A DNA stretch of 64,000 nucleotides from Persephonella marina EX-H1 (GTDB taxonomy: Bacteria > Aquificota > Aquificia > Aquificales > Hydrogenothermaceae). The position numbers were made by a program, and so were the translations under genes. This document shows, piece after piece, positions 37,057 to 47,314 of the stretch (the first letter of the stretch is position 1; every line of letters starts with the position of its first letter). Where the stretch lies: NCBI RefSeq assembly GCF_000021565.1, contig NC_012440.1:124001-188000 (forward strand). The letters run 5' to 3'. The notes under the pieces are model-generated. The model worked only from the letters and a program-made list of their open reading frames with translations. It had not been told where the DNA came from and searched no databases.

Positions 37057-37112
37057 AACATACTTCCGTCTTTTTGAAAAGCTCTTTATAACATCCAAAA
37101 CAAATATAGGTT

Positions 37113-37142
37113 TTGAATTATTTACCTTTGTTATGATATGAT
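37113..37142 (+). promoter_or_regulatory. probable promoter of the atpX-F-H-A-G-D operon
   Basis: TTGAAT (37113-37118) and TATGAT (37137-37142), 18 bases apart, lie 43 bases before the atpX start in the 129-bp gap after rnr. Two overlapping -10-like hexamers occur here. Prediction by eye only. Confidence 0.5.
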
Positions 37143-37185
37143 AATTTAGATTGAAGTTATAAACTAAAATGGAGGATGCTGGAGT

Positions 37186-37626
37186 ATGCATGTTGGCGTT
37201 ATCCCTGATATAACACTGTTCGTTCAGCTTATCATATTTCTGATCTTCATGTTTATTATGAAAAAGATCTATTTTGATCCTTACCTTGAATCTTTTGATG
37301 AAAGGGAGAGAACCGTTGACAGCCTTTTAAAACAGGCTGAGGAAAACAATAAAAAAGCAAATGAGATCCTTGAGCAGGTTGAAGCCATACTGGCTGAGAC
37401 CAAAAAGGAAGCACAGAAAATTCTTGATCAGTATCATTCAGAAACAAATGAGATGGTTGCTAATATCTTGAGAAAAGCCTCAGAGGAAGCAGAAAAAGAG
37501 ATTGAAGAGGCTAAAAAAGATGTTGAGAGGGTTGTTGAGATAGAGAAGAAAACTATGGACAAAGTGATACAGAAGATAGCTGAAGAGATAGCAGAAAAAC
37601 TACTTCTCAAGGAGAAGGCAGCATGA
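37186..37626 (+). CDS. atpX: F-type ATP synthase subunit b-prime
   Basis: Peripheral-stalk subunit of the F1Fo ATP synthase. One N-terminal membrane helix (about 7-26) is followed by a long charged coiled coil, in 146 aa. It heads an operon that continues with a second b-type gene, as in photosynthetic bacteria and Aquificota, where b and b-prime form a heterodimer. The ATG is preceded by GGAGG ten bases and GGAG one base upstream. The 3' end overlaps atpF by 4 bp. Confidence 0.88.
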   Translation: MHVGVIPDITLFVQLIIFLIFMFIMKKIYFDPYLESFDERERTVDSLLKQAEENNKKANEILEQVEAILAETKKEAQKILDQYHSETNEMVANILRKASEEAEKEIEEAKKDVERVVEIEKKTMDKVIQKIAEEIAEKLLLKEKAA

Positions 37627-38159
37627 GAAAAGCTCTTTTATTATCCCTTATAGCGGTCAGCTCTGCTTTTGCAGGTGGTGGTGCAGAACACGGTGGAATG
37701 ATGCTTGTCTGGAAAACTATAAATACGATTATCCTTCTGGGAGCACTTTTTTACATAGTTAAAAGATGGGGTGTCCAGTTCTTTGAGAACAGAAGAAATG
37801 CAATAGTCTCAATGGTTGAAGAGGCAAAAAAGGCTAAAGAGGATAGTGAGAAGGCCTTAAAAGATGCAGAGGCTAAGCTTGAAGAAGCAAAGATGAAGTT
37901 CACAGAGTCTCTTAAGATAGCTGAAGAAACAGCAAAGAAAGAGAGAGAGGTTGCCATTAAGGAGGCTAACGAGATAGCTGAAAGGATAAAAGCCCAGGCG
38001 AAAGATGCTATACAGGTTGAGATTAAAAGAGGTGAGAATGAGCTGAGAAAGTATGCTGTTAAGAAGGCTTTAGAGATATCTGAAAAGATCATAAAAGAAA
38101 AGGTAAATCCTGAGGTTGAGAAGGAGATCATTAAGAAAACATTAAAAGCATTAAGTTAG
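37623..38159 (+). CDS. atpF: F-type ATP synthase subunit b, with signal peptide
   Basis: Second peripheral-stalk subunit (178 aa). Unlike most b subunits, it starts with a classic cleavable signal peptide (lysine at 3, hydrophobic core, SSAFA before the likely cleavage at about residue 17). The membrane helix (about 28-47) and a long coiled coil follow. It overlaps atpX by 4 bp and atpH follows. The signal peptide suggests the N-terminus is exported and processed. Confidence 0.92.
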   Translation: MRKALLLSLIAVSSAFAGGGAEHGGMMLVWKTINTIILLGALFYIVKRWGVQFFENRRNAIVSMVEEAKKAKEDSEKALKDAEAKLEEAKMKFTESLKIAEETAKKEREVAIKEANEIAERIKAQAKDAIQVEIKRGENELRKYAVKKALEISEKIIKEKVNPEVEKEIIKKTLKALS

Positions 38160-38171
38160 TGGAGGCTGAAA

Positions 38172-38720
38172 TTGAAGATAGACAAGAAGAGCTTAAAAAG
38201 GATTGTTAAGGTTCTTTTAAACAAAGTTCCAAAGGAAGAGGCTGCATTAATAAAAGTTTCTGATGATCTTACACTTATTCAGGAGATATACAGAAAAGAT
38301 AAAGATTTCAGGAATTTCATACTTAACCCTTCAGCTCCGTATGAGGATAAAAAGAAGATAATAGATTCTCTTTCCGAAAAGGCGGGACTTGATCCTGTTG
38401 TGAAAGAGGCTCTGGAATACATAGTAAAAACGAACAAAGGAAATCTACTGAAGATTATAGGTGATGAGTTCAGATTTGAGGTTGAGAAGTTCTTTGCAAC
38501 TGTGAAAGGAGAGATAATAACAGCCTATCCTATTGATGAGGAAACAATAAACAGCGTGAAAGAGGTTGTTGAGAAGAAGCTCGGTAAAAAGGTTGAGTTT
38601 GATATAAAGCAAGATCCATCAATCATAGGTGGAATAATTGTTAAAGCTGGAAGTTATATACTTGATTCATCTTTAAAAACTTATCTTCAAAAGTTAGAAC
38701 AGCAGTTAACAGCCTTTTAA
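38172..38720 (+). CDS. atpH: F-type ATP synthase subunit delta
   Basis: Links the peripheral stalk to the top of F1. The 182-residue protein has an N-terminal helical bundle and a C-terminal domain with LGKKVEFDIKQDPSIIGGII near 140-160, typical of the OSCP/delta family. The start is TTG with GTGGAGG upstream. Its gene order, between atpF and atpA, is standard. Confidence 0.94.
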   Translation: MKIDKKSLKRIVKVLLNKVPKEEAALIKVSDDLTLIQEIYRKDKDFRNFILNPSAPYEDKKKIIDSLSEKAGLDPVVKEALEYIVKTNKGNLLKIIGDEFRFEVEKFFATVKGEIITAYPIDEETINSVKEVVEKKLGKKVEFDIKQDPSIIGGIIVKAGSYILDSSLKTYLQKLEQQLTAF

Positions 38721-38757
38721 ATTGTTAAAAATTTAAGAAAGATAAAGGAGGTTTTAG

Positions 38758-40272
38758 ATGTCTGCAATAAGAGCTGAGGAGATATTAGAAGGTTTAAAGA
38801 AACAGCTTGAGGAATTTGAAGCCAAGGCTAACCTTGAAGAAGTTGGTATGGTTCTTCAGGTTGGTGACGGTGTTGCAAGGGTTTTCGGACTTGAGAAAGC
38901 GATGTACGGCGAGATGGTTGAGTTTGAAAACGGAAAGCTCGGTGTTGCTTTTAACCTTGAGGAAGATAACGTTGGTGTAATTCTCCTTGGAGATGAGACA
39001 GGAATAGAAGAGGGAACTATAGTAAAAAGAACAGGAAAGATACTTGAAGTTCCTGTTGGAATGGGACTTGTTGGAAGGGTTGTAGATGGAACAGGAAAGC
39101 CAATAGACGGAAAGGGACCTATAGAGAATATAGCTTACTACTCACCTGTTGAGAAGATCGCTCCAGGTGTTGTTACAAGAAAATCAGTTCACGAGCCTCT
39201 CCAGACAGGTATCAAGGCTATTGATGCTATGATTCCAATAGGAAGAGGGCAGAGGGAGCTTATTATCGGTGACAGGGCTACAGGTAAAACAACAGTTGCT
39301 ATAGATACAATACTTAACCAGAAAGGTGAGGATGTTTACTGTGTTTATGTTGCGATAGGACAGAAAAGGGCTGTTGTAAGACAGATCGTTGAAACACTCC
39401 AGAAACACGGAGCTATGGAATACACAACTGTTGTTGCAGCTACAGCTTCCGATCCTGCAACTATGCAGTATATAGCTCCATTCGTTGGATGTACTATAGC
39501 TGAGTACTTCAGAGATAACGGAATGCACGCTCTTATCATATATGACGACCTTACAAAACACGCTTATGCATACAGACAGCTCTCACTACTCCTTAGAAGA
39601 CCACCTGGTAGGGAAGCTTACCCTGGTGATGTTTTCTACCTCCACTCAAGACTTCTTGAGAGAGCAGCTAAGCTTAATGATGATCTTGGAGCAGGATCTT
39701 TAACAGCACTTCCTATAATTGAAACACAGGCAGGTGACGTTGCTGCTTACATTCCTACAAACGTTATCTCCATTACTGATGGACAGATATTCCTTGAAAC
39801 TGACCTTTTCCACAAAGGTATAAGACCTGCTATTAACGTTGGTCTTTCAGTTTCAAGGGTTGGTGGTGCAGCTCAGATAAAAGCTATGAAACAGGTTGCA
39901 GGTACACTCAGACTTGAGCTTGCACAGTTCAGAGAGCTTGAGGCTTTCGTTCAGTTTGCATCAGAGCTTGATAAAGCTACACAGGCACAGATAGCAAGAG
40001 GTCAGAGACTTGTTGAGCTTCTAAAACAGCCACCAAACAAACCTGTTCCGGTTGAAAAGCAGGTTGCGATAATATACGCAGGTACTAAAGGATACCTTGA
40101 TGATGTACCTGTAAATGCGATCCAGAAGTTTGAACAGGAGTTCTACACATTCCTTGATACTGAGAAGCCTGAAGTACTGGAAATGATAAGAGCTGAGAAG
40201 AAGATAACTGATGAGATAGAGACAAAACTTAAAGAGGCTATTGAAGAATTCAAAAAGAAAGTTGCATTTTAG
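38758..40272 (+). CDS. atpA: F-type ATP synthase subunit alpha
   Basis: Non-catalytic nucleotide-binding F1 subunit. The Walker A motif is GDRATGKTT near residues 170-178, in the expected place. [14 protein letters not shown] precedes it, and [20 protein letters not shown] and [18 protein letters not shown] are canonical. Length 504 aa. GGAGG lies upstream of the ATG. Confidence 0.99.
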   Translation: MSAIRAEEILEGLKKQLEEFEAKANLEEVGMVLQVGDGVARVFGLEKAMYGEMVEFENGKLGVAFNLEEDNVGVILLGDETGIEEGTIVKRTGKILEVPVGMGLVGRVVDGTGKPIDGKGPIENIAYYSPVEKIAPGVVTRKSVHEPLQTGIKAIDAMIPIGRGQRELIIGDRATGKTTVAIDTILNQKGEDVYCVYVAIGQKRAVVRQIVETLQKHGAMEYTTVVAATASDPATMQYIAPFVGCTIAEYFRDNGMHALIIYDDLTKHAYAYRQLSLLLRRPPGREAYPGDVFYLHSRLLERAAKLNDDLGAGSLTALPIIETQAGDVAAYIPTNVISITDGQIFLETDLFHKGIRPAINVGLSVSRVGGAAQIKAMKQVAGTLRLELAQFRELEAFVQFASELDKATQAQIARGQRLVELLKQPPNKPVPVEKQVAIIYAGTKGYLDDVPVNAIQKFEQEFYTFLDTEKPEVLEMIRAEKKITDEIETKLKEAIEEFKKKVAF

Positions 40273-40286
40273 AGAGGTAGAGAAGA

Positions 40287-41162
40287 ATGGCTAAGCTCTC
40301 ACCAAGGGATATTAAAAGAAAGATACAGGGTATTAAGAATACACAGCGTATAACAAAGGCTATGAAGGCGGTTTCTGCCGCCAAACTTAATAAAGCAAAG
40401 GCAAAGCTGAATGCTACAAGACCATACTCAGAGAGGCTTTACGATCTTATAAACGATCTTGCTATGTTTGTTGACAGGGATATACACCCACTTTTAAAGA
40501 TAAGGGATGAACATAAGGTTGATATAGTTGTTGTAACAGCTGATAGAGGTCTTGCTGGTGCTTTTAACTCCTATGTGATAAAAACAACTCTTGGTAAGGT
40601 AAAGGAGCTTCAGGAAGCTGGGAAGGATGTAAATCTTATCCTTATAGGAAGAAAGGCTGTCCAGTTTTTCAAGAATAAAGGATTTAATATAATAGCTGAG
40701 TATGAAGATATATACAGGGATCATATGAATCTCTCATTCACATCTCAGGTTGGCGGTATTATCGCAGAGAGATACGAGAACGAGAAAACCGATGCCGTTT
40801 ACCTTATAAACAACGAGCTTATAACAACAGCAACATACGAGACAAAGGTAAGAAAGCTATTCCCTATAGAACCTGAGCTTGATTACACTAAGCTTTCCGA
40901 GATAAGCAGGTACAATATAGAGCCTTCTTCTGAAGAGGTTCTAGAACAGTTACTAAAAAGATACATAAACTTCCAGCTTTACAGAGCTCTTGTTGAGTCA
41001 TCAACAGCAGAACATGCTGCAAGAATGATAGCTATGGATAACGCAACAAGAAACGCAGGTGAAGCCATTAAAAGATGGACGATCATATTTAATAAAGCAA
41101 GACAGGAAGCTATTACCACAGAGCTTATTGATATTATTAATGCTTCTAATGCTATTGAATAA
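40287..41162 (+). CDS. atpG: F-type ATP synthase subunit gamma
   Basis: Central rotor shaft. An N-terminal coil begins IKRKIQGIKNTQRITKAMKA, and VTADRGLAGAFN follows near residues 80-92. The C-terminal segment contains ESSTAEHAARMIAMDNATRN. Length 291 aa. It lies between atpA (14-bp gap) and atpD (24-bp gap). Confidence 0.98.
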   Translation: MAKLSPRDIKRKIQGIKNTQRITKAMKAVSAAKLNKAKAKLNATRPYSERLYDLINDLAMFVDRDIHPLLKIRDEHKVDIVVVTADRGLAGAFNSYVIKTTLGKVKELQEAGKDVNLILIGRKAVQFFKNKGFNIIAEYEDIYRDHMNLSFTSQVGGIIAERYENEKTDAVYLINNELITTATYETKVRKLFPIEPELDYTKLSEISRYNIEPSSEEVLEQLLKRYINFQLYRALVESSTAEHAARMIAMDNATRNAGEAIKRWTIIFNKARQEAITTELIDIINASNAIE

Positions 41163-41183
41163 AAGAAAGTCAGGAGGATATAA

Positions 41184-42620
<1,437 letters not shown>

Positions 42621-42628
42621 TATAAATG

Positions 42629-42655
42629 GGCGGGGTTTGTCCCGCCTTTTTATTG
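42629..42655 (+). terminator. rho-independent terminator of the atp operon
   Basis: A GC-only 6-bp stem (GGCGGG 42629-42634, CCCGCC 42641-42646) with a six-base loop is followed by TTTTTATT. It lies nine bases after the atpD stop. Its loop contains the probable TTG start of the following lipoprotein gene. Confidence 0.9.
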
Positions 42656-42969
42656 TATCTTTTCTTGTAACAGTCCAATTCTTTATCCTCTCCTGTTCAA
42701 AGAAAGATTCAGAACTTTCCAAAGAAGATAAATGTAAACTGGTATACAAGGTTTACTCTGACTGCTACTACGGCTCTTACTTTATTGAGGATCCATCAAA
42801 CTGTACAGGACTGAGTAACGGTTTTTACAAGGTTTTAAAAAAGGAAGGATACGGGACAGACATACTGGAAAAGGCTAAATCTGTCTGTTATACAGGATGT
42901 AATCAGTCTGTAAATAAAAGAAAGATAGATCCCTACAAAGAGTTTAAGAAGAAACACTGCTTTTTCTGA
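42637..42969 (+). CDS. small cysteine-rich lipoprotein
   Basis: Not recognised by function. If read from TTG 42637, the 110-residue product begins with an ideal lipoprotein signal peptide (Arg at 3, hydrophobic core, FILSC with lipid-carrying C20). A charged mature part follows with six more cysteines (KCKL, SDCYY, SNCTG, SVCYTGC, KHCFF), suggesting disulfides. The longer in-frame ATG at 42514 lies inside atpD and would hide the signal peptide. No clear Shine-Dalgarno site exists; the start lies in the atp terminator loop, so expression would need readthrough or a special mechanism. The 3' end overlaps the convergent tsaD by 26 bp. Confidence 0.62.
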   Translation: MSRLFIVSFLVTVQFFILSCSKKDSELSKEDKCKLVYKVYSDCYYGSYFIEDPSNCTGLSNGFYKVLKKEGYGTDILEKAKSVCYTGCNQSVNKRKIDPYKEFKKKHCFF

Positions 42970-43978
42970 TGATCTCTACAAACTTATCCATTCTTAATCT
43001 TGCCTTTCCCTCAAAGCTATAATCTACAGTTGTTCCACTCTCTTTAAACCTTTTGTATCCTGTGAATGCAACCATTGCTCCGTTATCTGTACAGAGGTAT
43101 AAAGGTGGGAAGTACGCCTTTATTCCGTGATTCTCTTCAGCTTCTTTGAACTTTTCCCTCAGTCTTGAGTTTGCAGACACACCACCAGCTATGACCACAT
43201 TTTTTATATTAAACTCTTTCATTGCATCTATCGTTTTAGCCAGAAGAACGTCAGTTGCAGCTTCCTGGAATGATCTTGCTATATCTTCCTTCCTGTAAAC
43301 TCCTTTCTGTATCTCTCTAAGAACAGCTGTTTTCAGACCGCTGAATGAGAAGTTAAACCTGTTTTTACCTCTATCATTGATAAGTGGTCTTGGTAGTTTT
43401 ACTGTATCTTCTCCTTCCTTTGAAAGCCTGTCTATAACCGGTCCACCAGGGTATCCAAGCCCAAGCATTCTTGCCACTTTGTCATAAGCCTCTCCAACAG
43501 CATCATCAAGTGTTCCGCCTAAATACCTGTAATCCTCAAAACCTTTTATCAGGTAAAGCTCTGTATGACCACCTGAAACAACAAGGGCTATAAAAGGGTA
43601 ATCTATCTTCTCTGTGATAAAAGATGCAAAAATATGAGCTTCTATGTGGTGGACAGGGATGAGAGGTTTTCTGTATATCCAGCTTAACGTTTTTGCAACG
43701 GATATTCCTATAACGAGGGATACTATCAGACCTGGTGCCACAGTTACGGCTATTCCATCAATATCCTTTATATTTACAGACGCTTCTTTTAAAGCCCTGT
43801 CAAGAACAGGTATTATATTCTTTGTGTGTTCCCTTGCAGCTAAATCAGGGTAAACGCCTCCCCATTCCTCATGCATCTTTATCTGGGAGGAGACAACATT
43901 TGATAGAAGACCTTCCTCACTGTCATATACTGATACAGCTGTATCATCACAGGAAGTCTCTATACCCAGTATCTTCAT
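42944..43978 (-). CDS. tsaD: tRNA N6-adenosine threonylcarbamoyltransferase
   Basis: Catalytic subunit for the t6A37 modification of ANN-reading tRNAs. ASKHA fold in 344 aa, with GIETSCDDTAVSVYD at the N-terminus, the metal-binding HHIEAH, VVSGGHTELYL and GGTLDDAVGEAYDKVARMLG. GGVSANSRLREKF comes near the end. Its ATG overlaps the ctpA stop by 4 bp. TsaB, TsaC and TsaE are not in the window. Confidence 0.97.
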   Translation of the reverse strand: MKILGIETSCDDTAVSVYDSEEGLLSNVVSSQIKMHEEWGGVYPDLAAREHTKNIIPVLDRALKEASVNIKDIDGIAVTVAPGLIVSLVIGISVAKTLSWIYRKPLIPVHHIEAHIFASFITEKIDYPFIALVVSGGHTELYLIKGFEDYRYLGGTLDDAVGEAYDKVARMLGLGYPGGPVIDRLSKEGEDTVKLPRPLINDRGKNRFNFSFSGLKTAVLREIQKGVYRKEDIARSFQEAATDVLLAKTIDAMKEFNIKNVVIAGGVSANSRLREKFKEAEENHGIKAYFPPLYLCTDNGAMVAFTGYKRFKESGTTVDYSFEGKARLRMDKFVEIIRKSSVSS

Positions 43979-45207
43979 TTAGCTTCTTTACGGGCGAAGT
44001 TAAGTATTTTTATGGCGTTTATCGCTGTATCAAGCTGTGGATCAACTATCTTTACCTTTTCTTCACCTTTTATTTTAGCTTCCCTTTCAGCTTTTATCCT
44101 TTCCATCTCTTCCTCTTCAGTCATATGGACAACGATATCAGGTGTTATACCTTTGTTCATTATGAGCTTTCCGCTTGGTGTATAGTAATGTGCTGTCGTA
44201 ATCTTAAGTCCTGCACCATCAGGTAAAGGTATCAATGTCTGGACCGATGCTTTACCAAATGTCTGATCACCTACCGCTAAAGCTCTATTGTTGTCCCTTA
44301 AAGCTCCTGTTAGAATCTCCGAAGCACTTGCAGAACCTTTATTCACAATAACAACTATAGGGATATCATCCGGGATAATAGGTGAAGATGTTGAGTAGTA
44401 CTCCTCATTTGCCCTTGGGTCCCTTCCTTTTGTGTAAACAATTAGCTTTCCTTTATCAAGGAGCATATCTGCTATCTCAACAGCTGTTGATAGAAGACCA
44501 CCAGGATTGTTCCTTAGATCTATAATTATTCCATCTTTATCTTTGAATTTTTTAAGTGCCTTTTCAAACTCCTCTGCTGAGTTTTCCTGGAACTGTGTAA
44601 GTCTTATATATCCTATCTTTCCGTCTTCAAGCTCTTTTGTTTTGACACTCTTTATCTTTATTATTGCTCTTGTTATTGTGACCTTAAAAGGCTTCTCTAC
44701 ACCTTTCCTCCATATTGTAAGTGTAATCTTTGTTCCAGGCTTACCTCTCATCTTTTTGACAGCCTGCATAAGAGTCATCTTGTCTGTAGGTTCTCCATCT
44801 ATCTCTATAATAATATCTCCTGCCTTTAATCCAGCTTTCCATGCAGGTGTATCTTCAATAGGAGCTACTATTATCAGCTTGTGGTTTTCCATAGTTATCT
44901 CTATTCCAAGACCACCAAACTCACCATGTGTTTCTGTTGTAAAATCTTTGAACTCATCAGGTGTAAAGAATGTTGAGTATGGATCAAGTGAATGTAACAT
45001 ACCCCTTAAAGAGCCGTATATAAGTTTTTTACTGTCTACAGGCTCAACATAGTAATCCTTTACGATCTTGAATACTTCTGTATATAAACCTATCAGCTTT
45101 AGATCTTTTTCAATATCCTTTGTATCGGTCTTTGCGCTAAGTCCAAAGTTTACACCAGCTATAAATACAAGAATTACACCAACGAACAGGGAAAGTCTGC
45201 TTTTCAT
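43975..45207 (-). CDS. ctpA: carboxyl-terminal processing protease (S41 family)
   Basis: Periplasmic or envelope serine protease with a Ser-Lys dyad. An N-terminal signal or anchor helix (about 4-25) precedes the PDZ domain (about 90-175; GLGIEITMENHKLIIVAPIE, AGLKAGDIIIEIDG). The protease domain has the nucleophile in GSASASEILTGAL and the lysine in QTFGKASVQT. Length 410 aa. GGAG lies before the ATG. It is upstream of and overlaps tsaD. Confidence 0.94.
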   Translation of the reverse strand: MKSRLSLFVGVILVFIAGVNFGLSAKTDTKDIEKDLKLIGLYTEVFKIVKDYYVEPVDSKKLIYGSLRGMLHSLDPYSTFFTPDEFKDFTTETHGEFGGLGIEITMENHKLIIVAPIEDTPAWKAGLKAGDIIIEIDGEPTDKMTLMQAVKKMRGKPGTKITLTIWRKGVEKPFKVTITRAIIKIKSVKTKELEDGKIGYIRLTQFQENSAEEFEKALKKFKDKDGIIIDLRNNPGGLLSTAVEIADMLLDKGKLIVYTKGRDPRANEEYYSTSSPIIPDDIPIVVIVNKGSASASEILTGALRDNNRALAVGDQTFGKASVQTLIPLPDGAGLKITTAHYYTPSGKLIMNKGITPDIVVHMTEEEEMERIKAEREAKIKGEEKVKIVDPQLDTAINAIKILNFARKEAK

Positions 45208-45262
45208 TATCAGGTCTCCTAATTTTGTCTTTTAATCATTATCTCAAAGAATAAAATGGATT

Positions 45263-47314
45263 TCAAAGAAATTTTGATTCCGGATAACCAAGGTGAAAAC
45301 CCTGACCGTAATCTATACCTATATTCTTTAGAATTTTTAAAATATCTTCATTTTCTATTGATTCTGCAACCGTTTTTATGTTCAGTCTTTTACATAGCAG
45401 ATCCATACTCTCAACAAAGGCTATACTTTTAGGATCGGAGGGTTTAAGCTCTCTTATAAACTCCCCATCTATCTTTACATAATCTATGGGAAAATACTTT
45501 AAATAATAAAATGATGAGTAACCGCTTCCAAAATCATCAATCGCAAAACCAAAACCTTTGTCCTTGAGTTTTACTATTAATGCCTGAACTTCAGCTGTTT
45601 CCTTTACAGCCTCCCTTTCTGTAAGCTCGAAAACGATCTCCTCAGGATCTATATTCAGATCATTTACTACTGAGAATATGTACTGCCAGAAAGAATCGTC
45701 TGATATATCTTTTGCTGAAAGATTCAAAAACAGTTTTTCTTTAAGATCATTTTCTTTCTTTTCAGTAAGAGCTTTTTTAATTATTGTTTTGTCTATATCT
45801 TTAATCTTTCCAAGCTTTTCTGCGAGGGATATAAACCTGTAAGCTGATATAACCTCTCCTTTTTCATCCTTTAGTCTGGCAAGAACCTCATAGGCATGAA
45901 CGTTATCATTTTTCAGATCGTATATCGGCTGAAAATAAGGTACGAAAAGTTCCTTGTCTATAGCTTCCTGCAGGATTGAAAACTCCTTTCTTTTCTCTTT
46001 TATAGTTTTTTCTATCTCCTCATGTGTTGGAACGTAAACTTTGTTTTTTCCAAGATCCTTTGCTCTGTAAAGGGCATTATCAACAACCATCATAAGTTCT
46101 TCTTTGGTTGTTCCATGTGTTGGGAATTCAACAACTCCCAGAGAGGCGCTTACAGATATTACTGCTCCCTCAAATATACAGAGTTTGTTGTTCTCAAGAT
46201 TTTTTCTTATTCTTTCAGCAACGATCAGGGCTTTTTCAAGCTCTGTTTCACTTAGAAGAATAACGAACTCATCTCCTCCTATCCTTGCAACCAGATCACC
46301 ATCTCTTATTGATGCCTCAAGTATGTCAGCAACAGATTTTAGAACTATATCCCCTATGTGATGACCGTATGTATCGTTAATATACTTAAAGTTATCAAGA
46401 TCAATGAGTATTAATGAAAATTTATAATTTTTTCTTTTAGCTCTACTTACCTCGTATTTTAAAAGATCCTCAAATATTCTCCTGTTATAAAGATCAGTTA
46501 ATGGATCATGGCCTGCAAAATATTCAAGTTCTGTTATAGCTTTGGATAAAGCTCTTGATGAACCTGTTACAAGTGTCATTATTGAAAGGATTGAGTTTAA
46601 TATATTTATATCTTTTCTTGATAGCCTTTCTTCAGGTAGAACTATAAGTCCAAGAGTACCTCCTATTCCAGGAGAATCTGGCAAAAACTGGTGGGTTTCA
46701 ATATGTATCTTTTTAATTTCCTTTCTTCGGGATTTATTTGATATGTATATCTCTTCAAAATCCAGATTCCTGTAAGGATTTTTCTTAAAGTTTTTAACCA
46801 CATTCTCAGTGAGGTATACTTTAATCTCCTCTTTGAGATCATCAGGGGGTATATAGCTGTAGAATATATAAAATTTTATTGTGTTATCTTCCTCAAACAT
46901 AAAGAAAAACAGATCGTAAGGGTATATAGCCCTTAACTTTCTTAATATCTCCTTTGCATACCCCTTCCAGTCCATAATATTTTCCCTGGAAAGGACTATC
47001 TCCTTCAGTATCTTTGTTTCTTCCTGAAGAAGTTTTTTATCAACAACCTCTTTTTCAAGGAGAAGAATAAGATCTATAGCCCTTATACTTCCGTCTTTAA
47101 CAAGCTGTATGTTGTAATTCAGATTTTTCTCAAACTCCTCAAGTATAAGATCGCAGGACTGCTCTTTAAACTCTTGGGGTTCTGAAAGACTTTTTATCTC
47201 CCTCCTGAGACCTTTTATCAGGGAGTTATATTTAAGTAAATTTTCTATTACAGTTCCACTTTTTAATGCGAGCTCTTTTCTTAAGTTCTCAAAATTAAGA
47301 TTTTTCCTGCTCAA
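45263..47314 (-). CDS. GGDEF-EAL cyclic di-GMP enzyme
   Basis: Bifunctional-looking c-di-GMP protein of 683 aa without membrane segments, so cytoplasmic. An N-terminal helical region (1-115) and a GAF-like sensor (about 115-255) precede the diguanylate cyclase domain. The latter has GGDEF intact at 346-350 and an inhibitory RxxD (RDGD, 337-340) exactly five residues before it. The EAL domain follows (about 445-683), in which EAL reads EVL (476-478), while N531, E563, D593/D594, K614 and E651 are present. Both activities are plausible. The TTG start overlaps the stop of the upstream metallo-beta-lactamase-fold gene by 4 bp. Confidence 0.93.
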   Translation of the reverse strand: MSRKNLNFENLRKELALKSGTVIENLLKYNSLIKGLRREIKSLSEPQEFKEQSCDLILEEFEKNLNYNIQLVKDGSIRAIDLILLLEKEVVDKKLLQEETKILKEIVLSRENIMDWKGYAKEILRKLRAIYPYDLFFFMFEEDNTIKFYIFYSYIPPDDLKEEIKVYLTENVVKNFKKNPYRNLDFEEIYISNKSRRKEIKKIHIETHQFLPDSPGIGGTLGLIVLPEERLSRKDINILNSILSIMTLVTGSSRALSKAITELEYFAGHDPLTDLYNRRIFEDLLKYEVSRAKRKNYKFSLILIDLDNFKYINDTYGHHIGDIVLKSVADILEASIRDGDLVARIGGDEFVILLSETELEKALIVAERIRKNLENNKLCIFEGAVISVSASLGVVEFPTHGTTKEELMMVVDNALYRAKDLGKNKVYVPTHEEIEKTIKEKRKEFSILQEAIDKELFVPYFQPIYDLKNDNVHAYEVLARLKDEKGEVISAYRFISLAEKLGKIKDIDKTIIKKALTEKKENDLKEKLFLNLSAKDISDDSFWQYIFSVVNDLNIDPEEIVFELTEREAVKETAEVQALIVKLKDKGFGFAIDDFGSGYSSFYYLKYFPIDYVKIDGEFIRELKPSDPKSIAFVESMDLLCKRLNIKTVAESIENEDILKILKNIGIDYGQGFHLGYPESKFL

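Noticed and set aside
44507-45052. A 181-residue plus-strand ORF opposite ctpA
   Set aside because: The opposite frame encodes the PDZ and protease domains of CtpA, so the plus frame is an antisense shadow.
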